DNA of 64,000 nucleotides from Corinectria fuckeliana. Its lineage: Eukaryota > Ascomycota > Sordariomycetes > Hypocreales > Nectriaceae. Position numbers and translations under genes: made by a program. The DNA lies in NCBI GenBank assembly GCA_019137255.1, contig WPDH01000052.1, positions 1-64,000 on the forward strand. Direction: 5' to 3'. Shown piece after piece: positions 1 to 12,389 of the stretch (position 1 is the first letter of the stretch; the number at the start of each line of letters is the position of its first letter). The notes under the pieces are model-generated. The model saw only the letters and a list, made by a program, of their open reading frames with translations. It did no database searches and had not been told where the DNA came from.

Positions 1-455
1 TAAAAGTATTAGGTATTACTAAGATAGTCTTATCAGAAGGAATTATTATACTTTATATAAGTATATATTTAGTTATTTATTAGGTAGAAGATAAGTTTAT
101 TAGATTAATAATAAAAGTAGATAAGAATATAAGTATAAAAAGCTATTAGCTATAATTAGGGTAGTATATAATACTAAAGGACTGTTTATAAACCTCTAAG
201 TAGGTAATTAGTTTATTTAGATAGAATATTATAAGTATAAATAAAAAGAGCCTTTTTATAATAAAAAGAAGAAAAAAAAGAAAGTATAATAAAATATAGA
301 AAGATATATAAGAGTATATAGCTATATATAATTTCTTTTATTATTAATTAGTTACTATAGTAATAAAAACTTTAATCCTTTTATATATAAATAAACAAGA
401 TAAAGATATAGTCTTTTATTATAATATAATATTATATGTAATTAAATAAAGCTCA
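1..455. repeat. RIP-like AT-rich repeat remnant
   Basis: This stretch is almost pure A/T with scattered G, dense in TA dinucleotides and stop codons in every frame. It ends abruptly near 455-470, where ordinary base composition begins. That pattern is what RIP leaves in ascomycete repeats by converting CpA to TpA on both strands. The element is cut by the window edge and I cannot name its family. A near-palindromic AGGGTGACCCT at about 468-478 sits at the boundary and could belong to an element end, but no matching inverted copy is visible here. Confidence 0.75.
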
Positions 456-470
456 TATAATACGGTAGGG

Positions 471-1404
471 TGACCCTAGTGCGAAAATTTAAAAAAAAGT
501 TGATGTGAGACACCGGGCCCTATAGCCTTCCGTAGATGTCGGCTTGTAATCCCCGACAACCTCGGTCCACCAACACACATACCCCCCTATATAGCTTGCA
601 ACATCCATTGCGACATATGAACCCAGCGTTCTCAGTGAGTCTATTACGATGCCAACATCATTAGCACTTTGCCGACTCAGAAGAAGACGCAGCTTTACTT
701 CCATGCTCGAGACTACGCAAGGCGTTATTTGAAAGCACCGACCTTAGCAAACTAGCAAGGCTGGAGCGGCAGAACATTTATGTCATACGAAAGATACTTC
801 TCCTGGTCGTGCTGTTAGCATAAGTATTTGGTCGACACTCCAAGTATCCCAAATTATCGTGTCCAAAGCGCCGTTCAATTTGCAATATCCGGGAACTAGG
901 TCCCTTGAACTAAGACGGCTTCCTACAACTACGGGTCGCTCTTTCGCCCATGACAGCCTCGTGAGTCAATATTGCGCTTACAACCGCCCCGTCCTTCATG
1001 TTGACTGCGGTGTGACGAATGTGGTCTGTTGCGATCGGTTACGTATGACAAGCTCAGACCGCAGATGCCCTCGACCCGTCCGGACGGTTCGTTCAACTCA
1101 CATGCCTCTCCAACGCCGGGCTTGCTGGTAGGACAGCCAGGACCAGGCGGTACGACAAAAGGATTCGCTCGACGGTGGCTCGACGGTGATCTGCTGCCCT
1201 GGTACTGTTGCCCTGTGACTCGAATAGAAGGTTACGACCGCCAATACCGGCATTGTAACAACGAATCTCATCTACTGCCACGAGGCTCTTGAACCGGAGA
1301 ATATGACGGACGAACCTTTTACTACTAATTATGGCAAAAGTTCAATGGCAGCTAGCAAGTAGAATATACACCATTCTATGTGCGGGAATGTCAAATCACT
1401 GTAG
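471..1404. other. Intergenic, no supported gene
   Basis: Base composition is normal. The short open frames (up to 90 codons) overlap on both strands, lack recognisable motifs and are not joined by convincing splice sites. It may be further decayed sequence around the ABC transporter relic, but nothing identifiable is seen. Confidence 0.5.
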
Positions 1405-1905
1405 CAAAGGCTACCACGGTCGACTTGCCGCTGCCCGACGAGCCAACCAAAGCCACCTGCTAGCCAGGCTAGGCTGCGAGATTCAGTCCTCGTAGTACTG
1501 CAGTCTCTGGACGCGTAGGGTATCGGAAATGACAGCCGCGGAACTCAATGGAGCCTTGCATTGATGTCACCGGTTGACCGTCCGTCCGATGACCATGTGT
1601 CAATGGTTGGCTGGCGATCAAAGAGGGTTTGCAGGGCACGCGCAGCCTCGCAGGCCTTTCCCATGTAAACTGGAGACGCATCAGCTTCTACGTGTACCTA
1701 TCCCTCCTGATAGTACTTACGAGCAAATGAGAATAGGCTGCCCGTCAGCGAAGCTGTCGTCCGGATCGCCGTGACGGTTTCGCAGGCTTCGACGGCCGAC
1801 TCCTTGTAGGCCTTCTTGCTGCGGGCCTGGAAGGGTGGGGGGAGCCCGCGCCACAGACCATGGAGCAGGACAAGCCGGCCATAATTCAAGGATGCTCTGG
1901 AGCAT
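1405..1905 (-). pseudogene. Relic of an ABC multidrug transporter (MDR/ABCB type)
   Basis: Two neighbouring minus-strand segments read as pieces of a full-size ABCB exporter. At about 1740-1890 is the linker motif FQARSKKAYKESAVEACE followed by TAIRTTASL, typical of the helix preceding the second nucleotide-binding domain. At about 1470-1560 is GSIEFRGCHFRYPTRPE, the start of such a domain. In the same frame come the text GLNLAA, a TAG stop, PG, a second TAG stop, then QVALVGSSGSGKSTVV, a clear Walker A, at about 1410-1455. The two in-frame stops, the missing stretch between the segments and the absence of Q-loop, signature and Walker B sequence show that it is dead. The stops could be C-to-T changes of Lys/Gln-region codons, but only Gln-to-TAG fits that directly. 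Confidence 0.75.
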
Positions 1906-2112
1906 TGAGTTTGGCTATGGCTTTGATCAAAGCCCGTGTCGAATAGTGTTTGGTGACTGGGGAATCTCGTGGTGATTTGAATGAGTCTTATCCATTAACG
2001 GAGACCTTGTGGTCAAGGGGGTTCTAGTTATTCTTTTATAGGCCTAGGCTTATTGATGCCGTCTCTACTCTTCTACACATGCAACAAGTACACGCTCTAT
2101 CGATGACACGTC

Positions 2113-2968
2113 TCACACTAATATTACACCCCATTCAATCCACGTCTGCAATGACGTCTCTCGTAGCTCTAGCTGTTGTTCTCTTGTTAGGGCCGCTGCT
2201 TCTGTTCCTCGTCTCTCTCTTGATGCCACCGTCTCGCATAAAACCGGCTCCTCGCTCTCGTCAGGCATGAAAGCAAAAGAGCGAACCTCGGCATGACCCC
2301 AGTCGGTCGCTACATAGATTAGTCAAGATTTGCATTAAATGATTGGGTATCAGAAGCGGACAACGCACCGTGAGCATTCACGGCGTTCACCCAGTCGTCC
2401 GAGAGAAAATGCAGAAAACAGCCATGGGAAATAACGACGACTTCCTTTTCAGGTCGTTGACTCAGCCACTTTCGCGCCAGCTGAGCTCTCTCCAATAGCC
2501 TGTCCAGGACTAGTGCCCATTTACCCTCCTATGCGGTCAAGTATGCTGCATGTTTAGCCTCCGCACCCAGAGTCGATTCGGCGTGCAAAGCTCGCATACC
2601 TTGATGTGCCAGCCGGGCTCTACAAGACGGAAGTCCACCGGCAGTTGCTCGAACTCGGCCTTGATGTCAGCTAGATCGCTGCCCGTGTCACAGGCGAGGT
2701 CGCTTGCTTCCTGCACCTCCGGCCAGGCCACGACCTGCAGGCCGCCCTCGACCTTTGACGGGAACGCCAACAGAGCAGTCTGGATCGTACGCTTCAGCGG
2801 CGAGGACAAGATTAGTTCAATGCCTTCTAGCGCAGGGAACCCGGCACCCAAGGCCCTCGCCTGCTCTTCGCCCAGCGGCGTCAGCTCGGGGTCGGGCAGA
2901 TGGTGGTTCGCATGGCTGAGATTATGCACGCCTTGGGCGTGGCGCACACAGTGAATGATTGGTGGCAT
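2113..2968 (-). CDS. Histidine phosphatase (phosphoglycerate mutase-like) family protein
   Basis: A three-exon model (2968-2600, 2528-2369, 2309-2113) encodes 241 residues. The start MPPIIHCVRHAQG carries the RHx catalytic motif (Arg9, His10), and VVVISHGCFLHF around residue 158 supplies the second catalytic histidine. The protein resembles the cytosolic fungal phosphoglycerate mutase-like proteins (yeast YOR283W type), broad phosphatases rather than glycolytic mutases. All phases agree. The second intron ends with a good branch site and acceptor (ttgactaatctatgtag), and exon 3 restores the family's TDWGHAEVRSF segment. The open frame extends upstream of residue 1 without stops, but conservation begins at this ATG. 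The C-terminal 40 residues are not conserved in my memory of the family. Exact substrate unknown. Confidence 0.85.
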
Positions 2969-5074
2969 GTCGACACTCTTCTCCGTCTCAATGTCGGCGA
3001 GCGAAACGTTGAAACGAACTGCACGTTTGCCTGAAGTACAATTCAGAACAAAGGGCTCCAAAGCGGCATTTAACGCCTTGCGGAAGCGTGGTTTCGTTGG
3101 TGTCAGCCAACGAATCCCTGGAGCGAGGGTCCAACCAGGCACGCAATATCTAACTACATTATTAGACAAGCTATTATCCTGTCAGACGGAAGGGCATGTA
3201 TAGCCGGGATGACTAAGGAAGTTTGGGGTAAAATGCAGTAGAAAACTGGCTTGTTTCGTATGTCAACGTTAGCTACTTATCTATCGAGCATGCCACTTCA
3301 AAGCCGCTTCAATGGGCAGACACCTGCTGCAGAAGTCGCCGCCGTACGCCGTGGGGACATCCACGGGAAACCCCAGCAAGTGTCTTTATGTGACCATGGA
3401 GCAACTCAATGACTAAATACACACGCAGTTTTCGTCACTGGTGTGAGCCTCACTCAATAGCCTCAGCGCTGCACTACGCGAAGACAGACCGGTAGGTCAC
3501 TCACTACTCTTATCAGGTAGTCGTACATGTACAGAAGACACGACAGCAGATGCCATAATGAGCGGACAAGAACTCATCAAGAATTCATCTGCCTCTCCGA
3601 CCTGGCCCGTCGTATCTCAATGGTTCCAATGAACGACGCAATCCGAGCCTTGGTGAACTATCGCGCCCCGACTGACCTGAACTCACCGGGCTCAAGGTCT
3701 TTTGCTGTGCGGAAATCAAAATGCCACAGCAGATTGGCCAGCAGCATCTTAGGTAGGTTCACGGTCCATGAGCATTAGATACAGTATGACTCGGTGCCTT
3801 GATCAGTGCCTTGATCCTCGACACAGCCATTCCCATCCTCATCTGTTCATGGTCTAATGAGCTGTCTATCAGCACGCCAACCCAAAAATTAAAATAATAA
3901 AAAGGCGTCAGAAATCGACCCCTCCAATTCCCAATTCCCAAATCCCAACCTCCCCCTCCAACCAACCCAGTTTGCCAGTGTCGTCATCGCCGCACTTACA
4001 CCCAGCCACCCACCGCCAGCCGCCGCTATCACTGCCCGCCACTATTCACCGGCTATTAATCCGCTCGTCGTTCTTGAGTGGTCTACGAAGTAGATCAGTG
4101 GAGCGCTCTAAAGAGAGGACGGAAGCCGTTTCCTTCCCACCGGCCCGCACAGGCGAACGCTTCCAAGATTATAGTGGCTACGGCGTCATAACCACGGCGG
4201 CCAGTGCCAACGGGCTCAGGCTAATCCAGTTCAAACGGGACAAACGGGACACTGCCCCTTGGTCGTTATTAGCTCCCGCTACCGGAATATCAACGCAATT
4301 CAATCAAGTAACGTATGCCAGTGTCAATCAGCCGGAGCGGTGTCTTTGTCTTCTGTTTGTGTCAATGCAAGTATGGATCTGTTTGTTTACCGTCGTGCAT
4401 CGCTGTATCCGCGTGGGTCCGGAATCTCGCACCGACCGGCCGTTCTCTGCGCGGATTTCAGTCGACCCTCAAGCCATTTCTTCAGCTCTCGAATGGGTAG
4501 GGTAAAGTTGGCAAGGATGGCAAACGCGGGAACTGATTCACTTGGCACCTGAACGCCCTGCGAATGATTGCTTTCCAAACTTGACCTGGAATTGTGCGCT
4601 AGCTATGACATCTAACTCAAGAAAACAGGCCAGCGTTTGCCTAACTATGGTAATGTAACATCATAAACACGGATATCAAACTCCCTGTAATCAATGGACT
4701 AGGTGATGCAAACTTATCTCACTCTCATGTTACTCAGCGTTCCGTAGTGCTGACTTCAGCTAAGCCACCGAGATCCTCATCATTCATCATTCAGTTCGGT
4801 TGCCCCCAAACGCCATAACACCGTTGTTGTCGTATAACAATTACTCTTCCAGACTGAGCCGCTCATATAGGCCTACCGAATAACCACGTTGAACCAGGAT
4901 GGGTAGCACATGTGGAGAGAAGCATAGGTAACAATGGCATCAAAATGCTCCCTCCCCCTACTGGGGGAGAACTGCCCATTTATACCAATGAATTGCGCGT
5001 TGAGAGTTGGTGATCCATTTGCCGTCATGGTTCCGGGCTCGGCCTAACTCGCCTCGTCGCGCGTTGTGAACCAT
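2969..5074. other. Intergenic, no supported gene
   Basis: About 2.1 kb with no convincing gene. The longest open frame (3972-4505, +, 177 codons) has no recognisable domain, is rich in basic and Ser/Pro residues and overlaps open frames on both strands. The region holds the upstream region of the histidine phosphatase gene and the downstream region of the DnaJ gene. Confidence 0.5.
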
Positions 5075-6454
5075 CTACAAAATCTCCCTCAACTTCTGCT
5101 TCTGAATTGCAGTCAGCGATGAAGGGAAGGTGATCTTGTACTTGATGACAAAATCTCCGCGCTGTCCAGGCTTCTTAGAAATGGGCATGCCCAAGCCAGG
5201 GTACCGCTCCTCGCCATTAGGCTGGGTCGGTCCGGCCTTTTCCAGGTTGAGCTGTCGGCCGTCAATCGTAGTCACCGTGCGCCTCCATCCTGTTAGAGCC
5301 TCCTTGAGCTCTAGAGTGACGGTGTGAATGAGGTCGTTGTCTTCGCGCTTGTACAGGGGGTGTTCTTTCTACAAAGGGTGTTGGTTAGCTGTTCTCGAAA
5401 GGGTCTCCAATAGGGAAGTTGCTCACCTCTTCGACGATAAAGTGGAGGTCTTGGCGGCCGCCTTCGACCTGATCGCCGACTCCGTTGAACTTAATCTTGG
5501 AGCCCTTCTTCAGGCCCGGCTTGATTGGGACCTCAAGAATCTGATCAGTCTGCACCCGCTTGCCAGAGTCATCGTATGTCTTGCGCTTGATCTTCATCTT
5601 CTTCGTAACGCCGCTATAGAGCTCCTCGAGCGTCAGGGGCAGTGGTCGCTCAACCGTCGAAACCTCGGGGGTTGACTCTCGATGCCGTGGCTCGGCGCCA
5701 AGGCCCGACCCTCTCATTCGTGAGCTGCGACTGCCTCGGGGAGCACCAGCAAAGGGAGAGAAAATTCCAGGCATTTCCTCATCGTCCCCAGGGCCTCCAT
5801 GCATGCCGCCTTGTGAGCGAAGAAACTCAGCGAAAATGTCGTCTGCGCTGTTGAAGTTGAAGCCGTTGGGACCTCCGCCGCCCGTGCTGAAGTGGTAGGT
5901 CCGGGCACCTCCAGGGGTGCCGCCTTCAAAGTTGAAGCCACCGGGCATGCCACCGAATGGGTTGCCGCCAGCGCTTTCGGGAGGAGGGGCCGCGCCCCCA
6001 CGGAGTAGGAACTCGAGGCCATATTGATCATAGACCTTGCGCTTTTCGGGATCGGAAAGGATTTCGTAGGCTTGAGAGCATTCCTTGAACTTCTCGGAAG
6101 CGTCCGGGTTGTCCTTGTTCTTGTCAGGGTGGAACTTCAAGGCCGCTTTTCTGTACAGATGACATGGTTAGCTACGGTCGCTCGGATCATGGCCAGGAAA
6201 TGCAACGGAAGCCATGACAGCAGACAAGAGTCAAAGCAATCAATTGGGCGCGAAGCCAAAAGCCAAAGGTTGGAAGGGATCGGGAGGAGCGCGAGCCGGC
6301 CGAATGTCCAGTCCGGAGCACCTCCGCTTTGTCCCGGGATCGACACGGGATGCAGAAAAGAGAAATGGGCTTACCTGTAGCCTTTCTTGATCTCATCCTG
6401 GGTGGCGTCAGGCTTGACGGTGAGGATATCGTAGAGCTTAGTCTCCTTGACCAT
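5075..6454 (-). CDS. sis1: DnaJ class II co-chaperone, Sis1-type
   Basis: Three exons (6454-6375, 6150-5427, 5368-5075) encode 365 residues. The J domain starts at [11 protein letters not shown] and carries the HPD motif at residues 34-36, which stimulates Hsp70 ATPase. It is followed by a long Gly/Phe-rich region (about residues 75-160) with [16 protein letters not shown] repeats, then two substrate-binding beta-barrel domains beginning near [20 protein letters not shown]. There is no CxxCxGxG zinc finger, so it is class II (yeast Sis1, human DNAJB1), not Ydj1-type. Length matches Sis1 (about 350-370 residues). It should act in the cytosol and nucleus in Hsp70-dependent folding, translation and prion/aggregate handling. 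The 224-nt first intron splits the J domain just before the KFHPDK helix. Confidence 0.95.
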
Positions 6455-8722
6455 GGTTGCGCAGTGAAGTCGAAGTCGCGGGGGAGCAGAAGTGTGCGAG
6501 GGCGGAGAGAAAGCGGGAGGGGGAGTGAGTGGAAAGAAAGAAAGTCGAGCGATGCTGCTGCAGGGTGCGGAATGGTTTTGCTAATCCACAGCGATAGCCT
6601 AGCCAAGGCTGACTCTTCTTATGGTTAAAGTACGATGCAGCGGGAAGTGATGGAGTGGAAGGAAAGAAAGAAGAGGAGAAAGATGGCTGTGATTTACAGA
6701 AGTAGGTTGGATCGAGCGAGGGTGCGTGATATGGATCCCGCATGAGCGAGTCCAGTGACGTGCCGTTCAGCTCACAGACAGTGAGCGCTATGGAACGCAA
6801 CTCTACAGGGCAGACAGGGCACACTACTCGCTGGAAGCCGTGGGCTGGGGGATAAACGACCCTAGAGTGGAAGGGAAACACTGGGGCATGGGACCTTGTG
6901 GAAGCTTCGGTGAGGTGTCGCGCGCTTTCCGTGGCGCTGGCTCTGGCTCAAGAGATTGAAAGGGAGGACGGGGACGGGAACAAATACTTCGTACGTATTG
7001 TTGACAGTCGGGGTCAGTGAGGGTGGGGTGACGTCGATGGATACGTCCGATGGACGCTTTTCAAACAGGTGTGGGCTGGTTTGTTCAAAGAAGGTACCTA
7101 CCAAGTGCACACGCCTGGCTCCGTTCGTTCCATCGAGTGTTCGTTCTCGTACCCTGGGCAACAAAGAACAACTGCTTGTAATTGACCAACAGTGCCCATG
7201 ACGGAGAAAATCAAGTTTTCCCTTGTCCCTTGGGCCTCAGTTCATTTGCTGTCTGTTGGTACCTGATGAGCAAGGATGATGGATGGGCTCTTCGCTCCCG
7301 TCCAGTGGGCCTCTAGCCAACGACCCATGACGAAGATGGATGGCGGGGTCGCCCGACAGCCTTGAAGCTTGTAATTACATACTGTGTCTACGCGGGGCCG
7401 GGTTTTTAGGTTGAGCTTCAACTTAGCTCCGCAAGCCCAAGCGCCCGTCAGCTAGTATTGTCGACTTCTCGTCCTCGTTGAGATGAGTTGCTGCGTGTTG
7501 GTATGCTAGGTCTATAAGCACTCGACGTGGGCGACTTGAAATGAAAACACCAGATGCAGTCGTCGTTTGAGGGGATCCACGTATGACCTGTACAAGATAA
7601 GTACAATGCAGAGTACTTTTGACATCCAACATCGACCGAGGCCCACCAGCGACTCCCCTGCACTTTCGCAACTCGACGTCGAAGCTTCTAGAACCTTCCA
7701 CGTTTACAACGTCGGCACGAATAAACGAGAACCAGACAACCAAGACTACACAGCATTGTAACTTTAGCTCTTTAAGCTCAATTGGCAAAGATTATATCTT
7801 ATTCTCGAACTTAATCTTCAACAAGGTCCTATCTAAACCATCGTTTCGGAGCAAGCCTCCCAGTCCCGAAGATGCGCTCATTTCCTCTCAGTCGTGCCGT
7901 TAAGCCCCTGCGCGCGTGCGCGGGAACAGCAACAAACAACACGAAATGCGTAAACAAGTTGTACATAGTAGATGTGTTGTCGTAATTCAATATCCTCTCA
8001 TTCTATCTTCAGGACAGCTACGTTTTATGTTGACGGGGCAAGTAATAGCAAGGAAGTGCACAAGTCTTCTGCAGTCCAGGTGCTCGTATCCAATGTCTGG
8101 TCTAGGTTTCAATGGGTAGTTTGCGTTTCCAAGCTGTGGGAATACGCTGCTGTTCAACAACAGCAATAATTAAGAATGAGCGTAGATAAATGAGTACCAT
8201 GTAATCCCGTCTCTCATCAGCCAACTCTTCTCTTGCGTCTCTAACTCTAACAGAGAAACGAGGAGCACGTGTAAGACTCGGCCCAGATTCAGTCTAGCTT
8301 AGACTATCTTATCGAGCCACGCTAACGCCTTGTGGCACCTACCCTGCTACTGCTACCTCACCAGCACCATCCATCAAGCATGGTCCGTCCGCCTTCGACG
8401 CTGGTTCATCATCACTCAGGGCCTCGAATCTCATCCCACGTCCCAAGCTCCGTTCGCAAACACCACCGCTCGCTGGAGGTACGGGCTCTGTCTTGTCGCA
8501 CTCCGTCCACCATATTCTTGCCGCATCGGGTATTCCTCTTCTTTCATGCTCTTGCTCAGCCGGACCTCCCTTCCTCATCCACCAGCTACCTCCTCCTTCC
8601 GCGCCGCGGCGGGCCCTCTCGCCGGTGCCAGTTCGGTGCAACCCAGAGAGGCCCCATCGCGAGCTTCACCCGCAACAACTTCCTTCATGGTCCCTTAGCC
8701 GACGCCCTTTGCAACCGAAACC
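6455..8722. other. Intergenic between divergent genes
   Basis: This 2.3-kb region separates the divergent sis1 and UBA/UIM genes and must hold both promoters and 5' leaders. The last 400 nt before the + strand ATG is pyrimidine-rich with many CCA/CTCC runs, as expected for an ascomycete leader. Short overlapping open frames (up to 147 codons) show no domain. No RNA gene is recognised. Confidence 0.5.
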
Positions 8723-11700
8723 ATGGCGTCCATGCAGCCCTCCGAGGAAGAGATCTCGCAGGTCATTGACTTTGCGAGTCTAAGCCCTACCGATGATCGC
8801 TCTCTCGTCACCCAAGCTCTCAAGGTTAGCTTCCCCCGACTCCCTGCCAGCAAAGACCATCATTTGCGCTGCCAAGCGCCCGACTACTAACACGGGCTCC
8901 TAACAGAGCAACAATCGCAATGTCGAGACCGTCGTCATGCAGTACTTCGACAATCCCGAAAGCGTACGAACCCCAACCATCAAGCCTAACGGGTTGAATT
9001 CCTGCTCAACTGTCGTAGTTCCGACAAAAATACCAGTCCGCATGGGATGAGTCCATGTTTGCAGCCGACCGCGACGGTAACGATAACAATGCTGGCATTT
9101 GTCCGTACCGTTCAACACCACCTGGCGCCGTCCATAGCTAACCTTGTAGCCTTCCACATCGAGACTCCCGACCAAAACAACATCATCCAAGGTGTAACCC
9201 CCCCGCCAGATGCGTACGCCCCGGGCGCACCCTCGAGGCCTCCCTCACGGACGAACGCCCGATCACCACTGGGAAGGGTGGTAGACTGGACTGCAACAAC
9301 CGCACCTGGTATTAAGCTCCCCTATACCACCCATAACAATCTAATAAGTCCGTCAGGTTTACCAGGCAGCCAAGCCCAAGAAGACGAGGATATGCAACGA
9401 GCACTTCGCGAGTCAGCCCAGGAGGCGGGAATCACTCAAACTGAGCCTGTCATCATGGAGGCCTCGGCGTCCGATCCTCCCAACTTTGGGCCGGCGAATC
9501 GAAACGACTACGACCAAGGGAACTGGGCCATGGTCCCCGTGGGCCCCTCCGAGACGAATCTAAGCAACGCACCTACGCCGTCGTTAAGAAAGAGAATCCC
9601 AGGTGCGCCTGCCTTCCTGGTGCAGGGGAATAGCTCAGCCGGAGATCACCGACTAGGAGGTCTCATGACTATTCTGCACGAGATTCCCTTGGCACGAAAC
9701 ATACTGCTTGAGACGGGCTCGCCTGCGGCATCATACGGGCACAACAGTGAATGGTGGAAGGGTCAGGAAATCCTCCCGCCGCATGTTCTCGCCCAGCTGC
9801 AGACCGGAGAGCTACAGTGGGGACAGCAGGGCCAAGCCAAGACCGACATGGAGGAGGAAATCCACCGCTTGATGGCTTTCCTTGACTCCACCGATCGCAG
9901 CTATGGCACAGTCAGCGTCCTGGCCGATCTCATTCCGTTCTCAAACCTGGGTGTAGAGAAACAGTTTTACGAGCAGCTTGGGGAGAGACAGGGCGAGAAG
10001 ATCCGACCGCTATCTCAGGTCGCATCGTTGACTGAAGTTTACGGCGACAGCCTTGGCTACGAGGATGCGAAGTTCGGTCTTCTGGAAATGGAGCATCTGC
10101 GGAGTGACTACGACTCTATCAAGACCTTGTACGAGTCGCTGGATCATGTCATGTGGAATGACGTACTAGGATGGAAAGAAGTTCACGAGTCGTCCAAAAT
10201 GGCCATGTTTAAAGAGATGGGAGATGTTTTCGTCATTAAGGTTGGCGGCGACGGACCAGAAGAGTCGATGGAAATTCCCGAAGAGTTCTACCCTGAAAAG
10301 TACATGGCGACCAGAAAAGACGAGGCACGGCGGATACAGATCGGGTGGTGCAAGACCAAGAAGGAAACAAGCAGGATGGTGGCAGAGAAAGACCGCATAT
10401 ATCAATGGCGAGACAGCTGGAACAGCCAAGTCTACGACAAACGGGATCTTCTTAAGAAGGCCGCGGCTCAGTGGGCAGGCTACAGCAGCTACCTCCAGAG
10501 CTTGGCGCGTTTTCAGGCGATGGAGAGGTCAGGGTTCGACACGGACAAGTATCCGGACTACCGAGCCGCACCTTGCGACATGGACGACGAGTTCAAGGAA
10601 CGAAACAACAAGGTAGACGAGGTTGTTCAGTTCTCCGAACGACTTCTAGCCGACTTGGAGACGAGAGTCAAGGGTGAGCCTCGCTTTTCCGCTACCTCGG
10701 ATCAAAGCCATGTCATGCTGACCCCGTTACAGGCCTCAACGACGAGTTGGAACGCATCAAAGCTAGACAGAGATTCTTGGGGAAATTGTTGACTGTACCA
10801 GACAAGCCAGGTCGTCCGCAACCCATGACTTGCAACAAATATCTGCTCCGGGGAGTAGCAACTTCGAGCGACGTCGTGTACGTGTGCCAGCGAGCCGAAG
10901 CAGATCTGATAGAGTTGGGGGAGGAGCCCAGCGGGCCATCAGATCAGTGGTGGCGACTGGCTTATGTTCCCAATGAGGATCAGCCATCAAAAGCAGAGGT
11001 ATGGGCGACCAATCTGAGCCATTCCGAGGCATTCTAACGCTTGTGCAGAAAGTGGAAATCGAGCGAGTCTTCCGAGACATGTGGCTAGAAACCAAAACCC
11101 CCTTACTAGTCTATGCCACGGAAAAGGCGCTGAACACGCCGCGAGCAGCACTTACGAGCCCCCTGGAGAGGTTCATCAAGGCGGAGAACAAGGCCTTTCG
11201 CCAGGAGCTAAATCAGGAAAAGTCGGACACAAGCGAAACCAGACGCGCAACGTTTGTCGACCCGATTTCGCCTTCGAAGCGAAAACATCGCTCGGATAGC
11301 GCCGACTCCATGGACAGCAACCGCGCCTCGCTGGGAAGCGACGACAGGAACGGATTCGACAACCCTTTTGCTGACCAGGATGAGGGCAACGGGGCCGAGT
11401 TGACGGACCTATCAGGAGGAGGCATGGCCGACTTCGCCCGGAGCGCCAGTATAGACTCGGTCACAGAGGCCGACCCGCCGCTCCCAAGCCGCCAACCGCC
11501 GTCGACGGAGACAACCTCGGCCACGTTGACGCCGAGCACGTGGGCGACAGAAAAGATTGAGGATAGCGAGGGCACTCGGACCATTACGCCTGATGCGGAG
11601 GGGGCTCGAAGCCCGGAGATGCAGGAACGGGCGCGGCTGTCGCCTTTTATGTCTCTCTCAAGGACCGCGTCCTACAAGAAGGAGCCCATCGACCTGATAG

Positions 11701-11729
11701 ACATGGAGATTCCCGATCACCAACAGTAA
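8723..11729 (+). CDS. UBA/UIM protein with a USP-like domain lacking catalytic residues
   Basis: Six exons (8723-8824, 8907-8963, 9019-9100, 9150-10673, 10733-10998, 11049-11729) give 903 residues with all phases consistent. The N-terminus (about residues 5-55) reads as a UBA-like ubiquitin-binding domain. A ubiquitin-interacting motif follows at about 157-175 (EDEDMQRALRESAQEAG). From about 233 to 700 the sequence follows the layout of USP25/28-like deubiquitinases, with a conserved coiled insert. Where a USP has its GNTCW cysteine box, this protein has QGNSSAGDHRLGGL, with no cysteine. The region expected to carry the catalytic histidine (DQWWRLAYVP, about residue 660) has none visible. The C-terminal 200 residues are acidic, Ser/Thr-rich and probably disordered. 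It is probably a ubiquitin-binding scaffold. Homologues are annotated in ascomycetes as ubiquitin-interaction-motif proteins. The 49-nt third intron uses a GTCCGT donor. Confidence 0.85.
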
Positions 11730-12389
11730 GAGGAGCCTCGATGACCCCAACACCGACGGGAGCGCCACTAAGTGGGCAAAATGGTGTGGCTCTACGCCGC
11801 CGGCGGGGGACAGAATTCATTAGAAAACGGCAAGCGTTGCTTTACTCGGTATCCACGTTGTAGCCTACCTGCCTAAGAGTGAAGCTCAAGGAGTTTGGTT
11901 AACCATTACTAGTATCGGTATTGCTCTACAGGATTCCAGATTACTATTGTCACATAATACATGATTAGGCAAACACAACCATTGTCAGACGCTATTCTAT
12001 ATCGTCTATTCGTAAAACAAAACTATTGCAATGTACAGTCTCGTGGTGATCAAAAGCGGCATCCTTGCCCGTGCCTGGGCGTCTATTGCGACGATTCTAT
12101 GGAGTCAGCAACCAAGGGACTATAAACCTCCATGATTTTCAAAGAATAAAGACTTGCATCGAGGATTGCACCTATGCTCCCCGGAACAAAACAAAAAATA
12201 ATCCGCCCATATGCCCCGCTCCACCCGGTGACCATGACCGTAGTCATGGTCAAGACGGGATCGCTATAAACGCCGGAAAAAAAATATTATCAACCCGCTA
12301 TGCCGTCAAACCGGAGACATGAAAGACAACCTGGTGAGAAAGGGAAAAAGGCCGGCTCGAGGCGTGTCCCATGGTGAGCCTGGTGGCGT
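11730..12389. other. Convergent intergenic region
   Basis: About 660 nt between the convergent UBA/UIM and cdc34 genes. It should carry both 3' untranslated regions. No gene or RNA motif is seen. Confidence 0.5.

Noticed and set aside
2537..3169. 210-codon version of the histidine phosphatase
   Set aside because: It reads through the first intron and begins upstream of conserved sequence; the three-exon model restores the family's C-terminal half.
3972..4505. 177-codon + strand frame
   Set aside because: No domain, overlapping frames on both strands, atypical composition; no supporting splice or promoter context.
5075..5368. Separate small gene at the end of sis1
   Set aside because: It is the third exon of sis1, joined by clean splice signals in phase.
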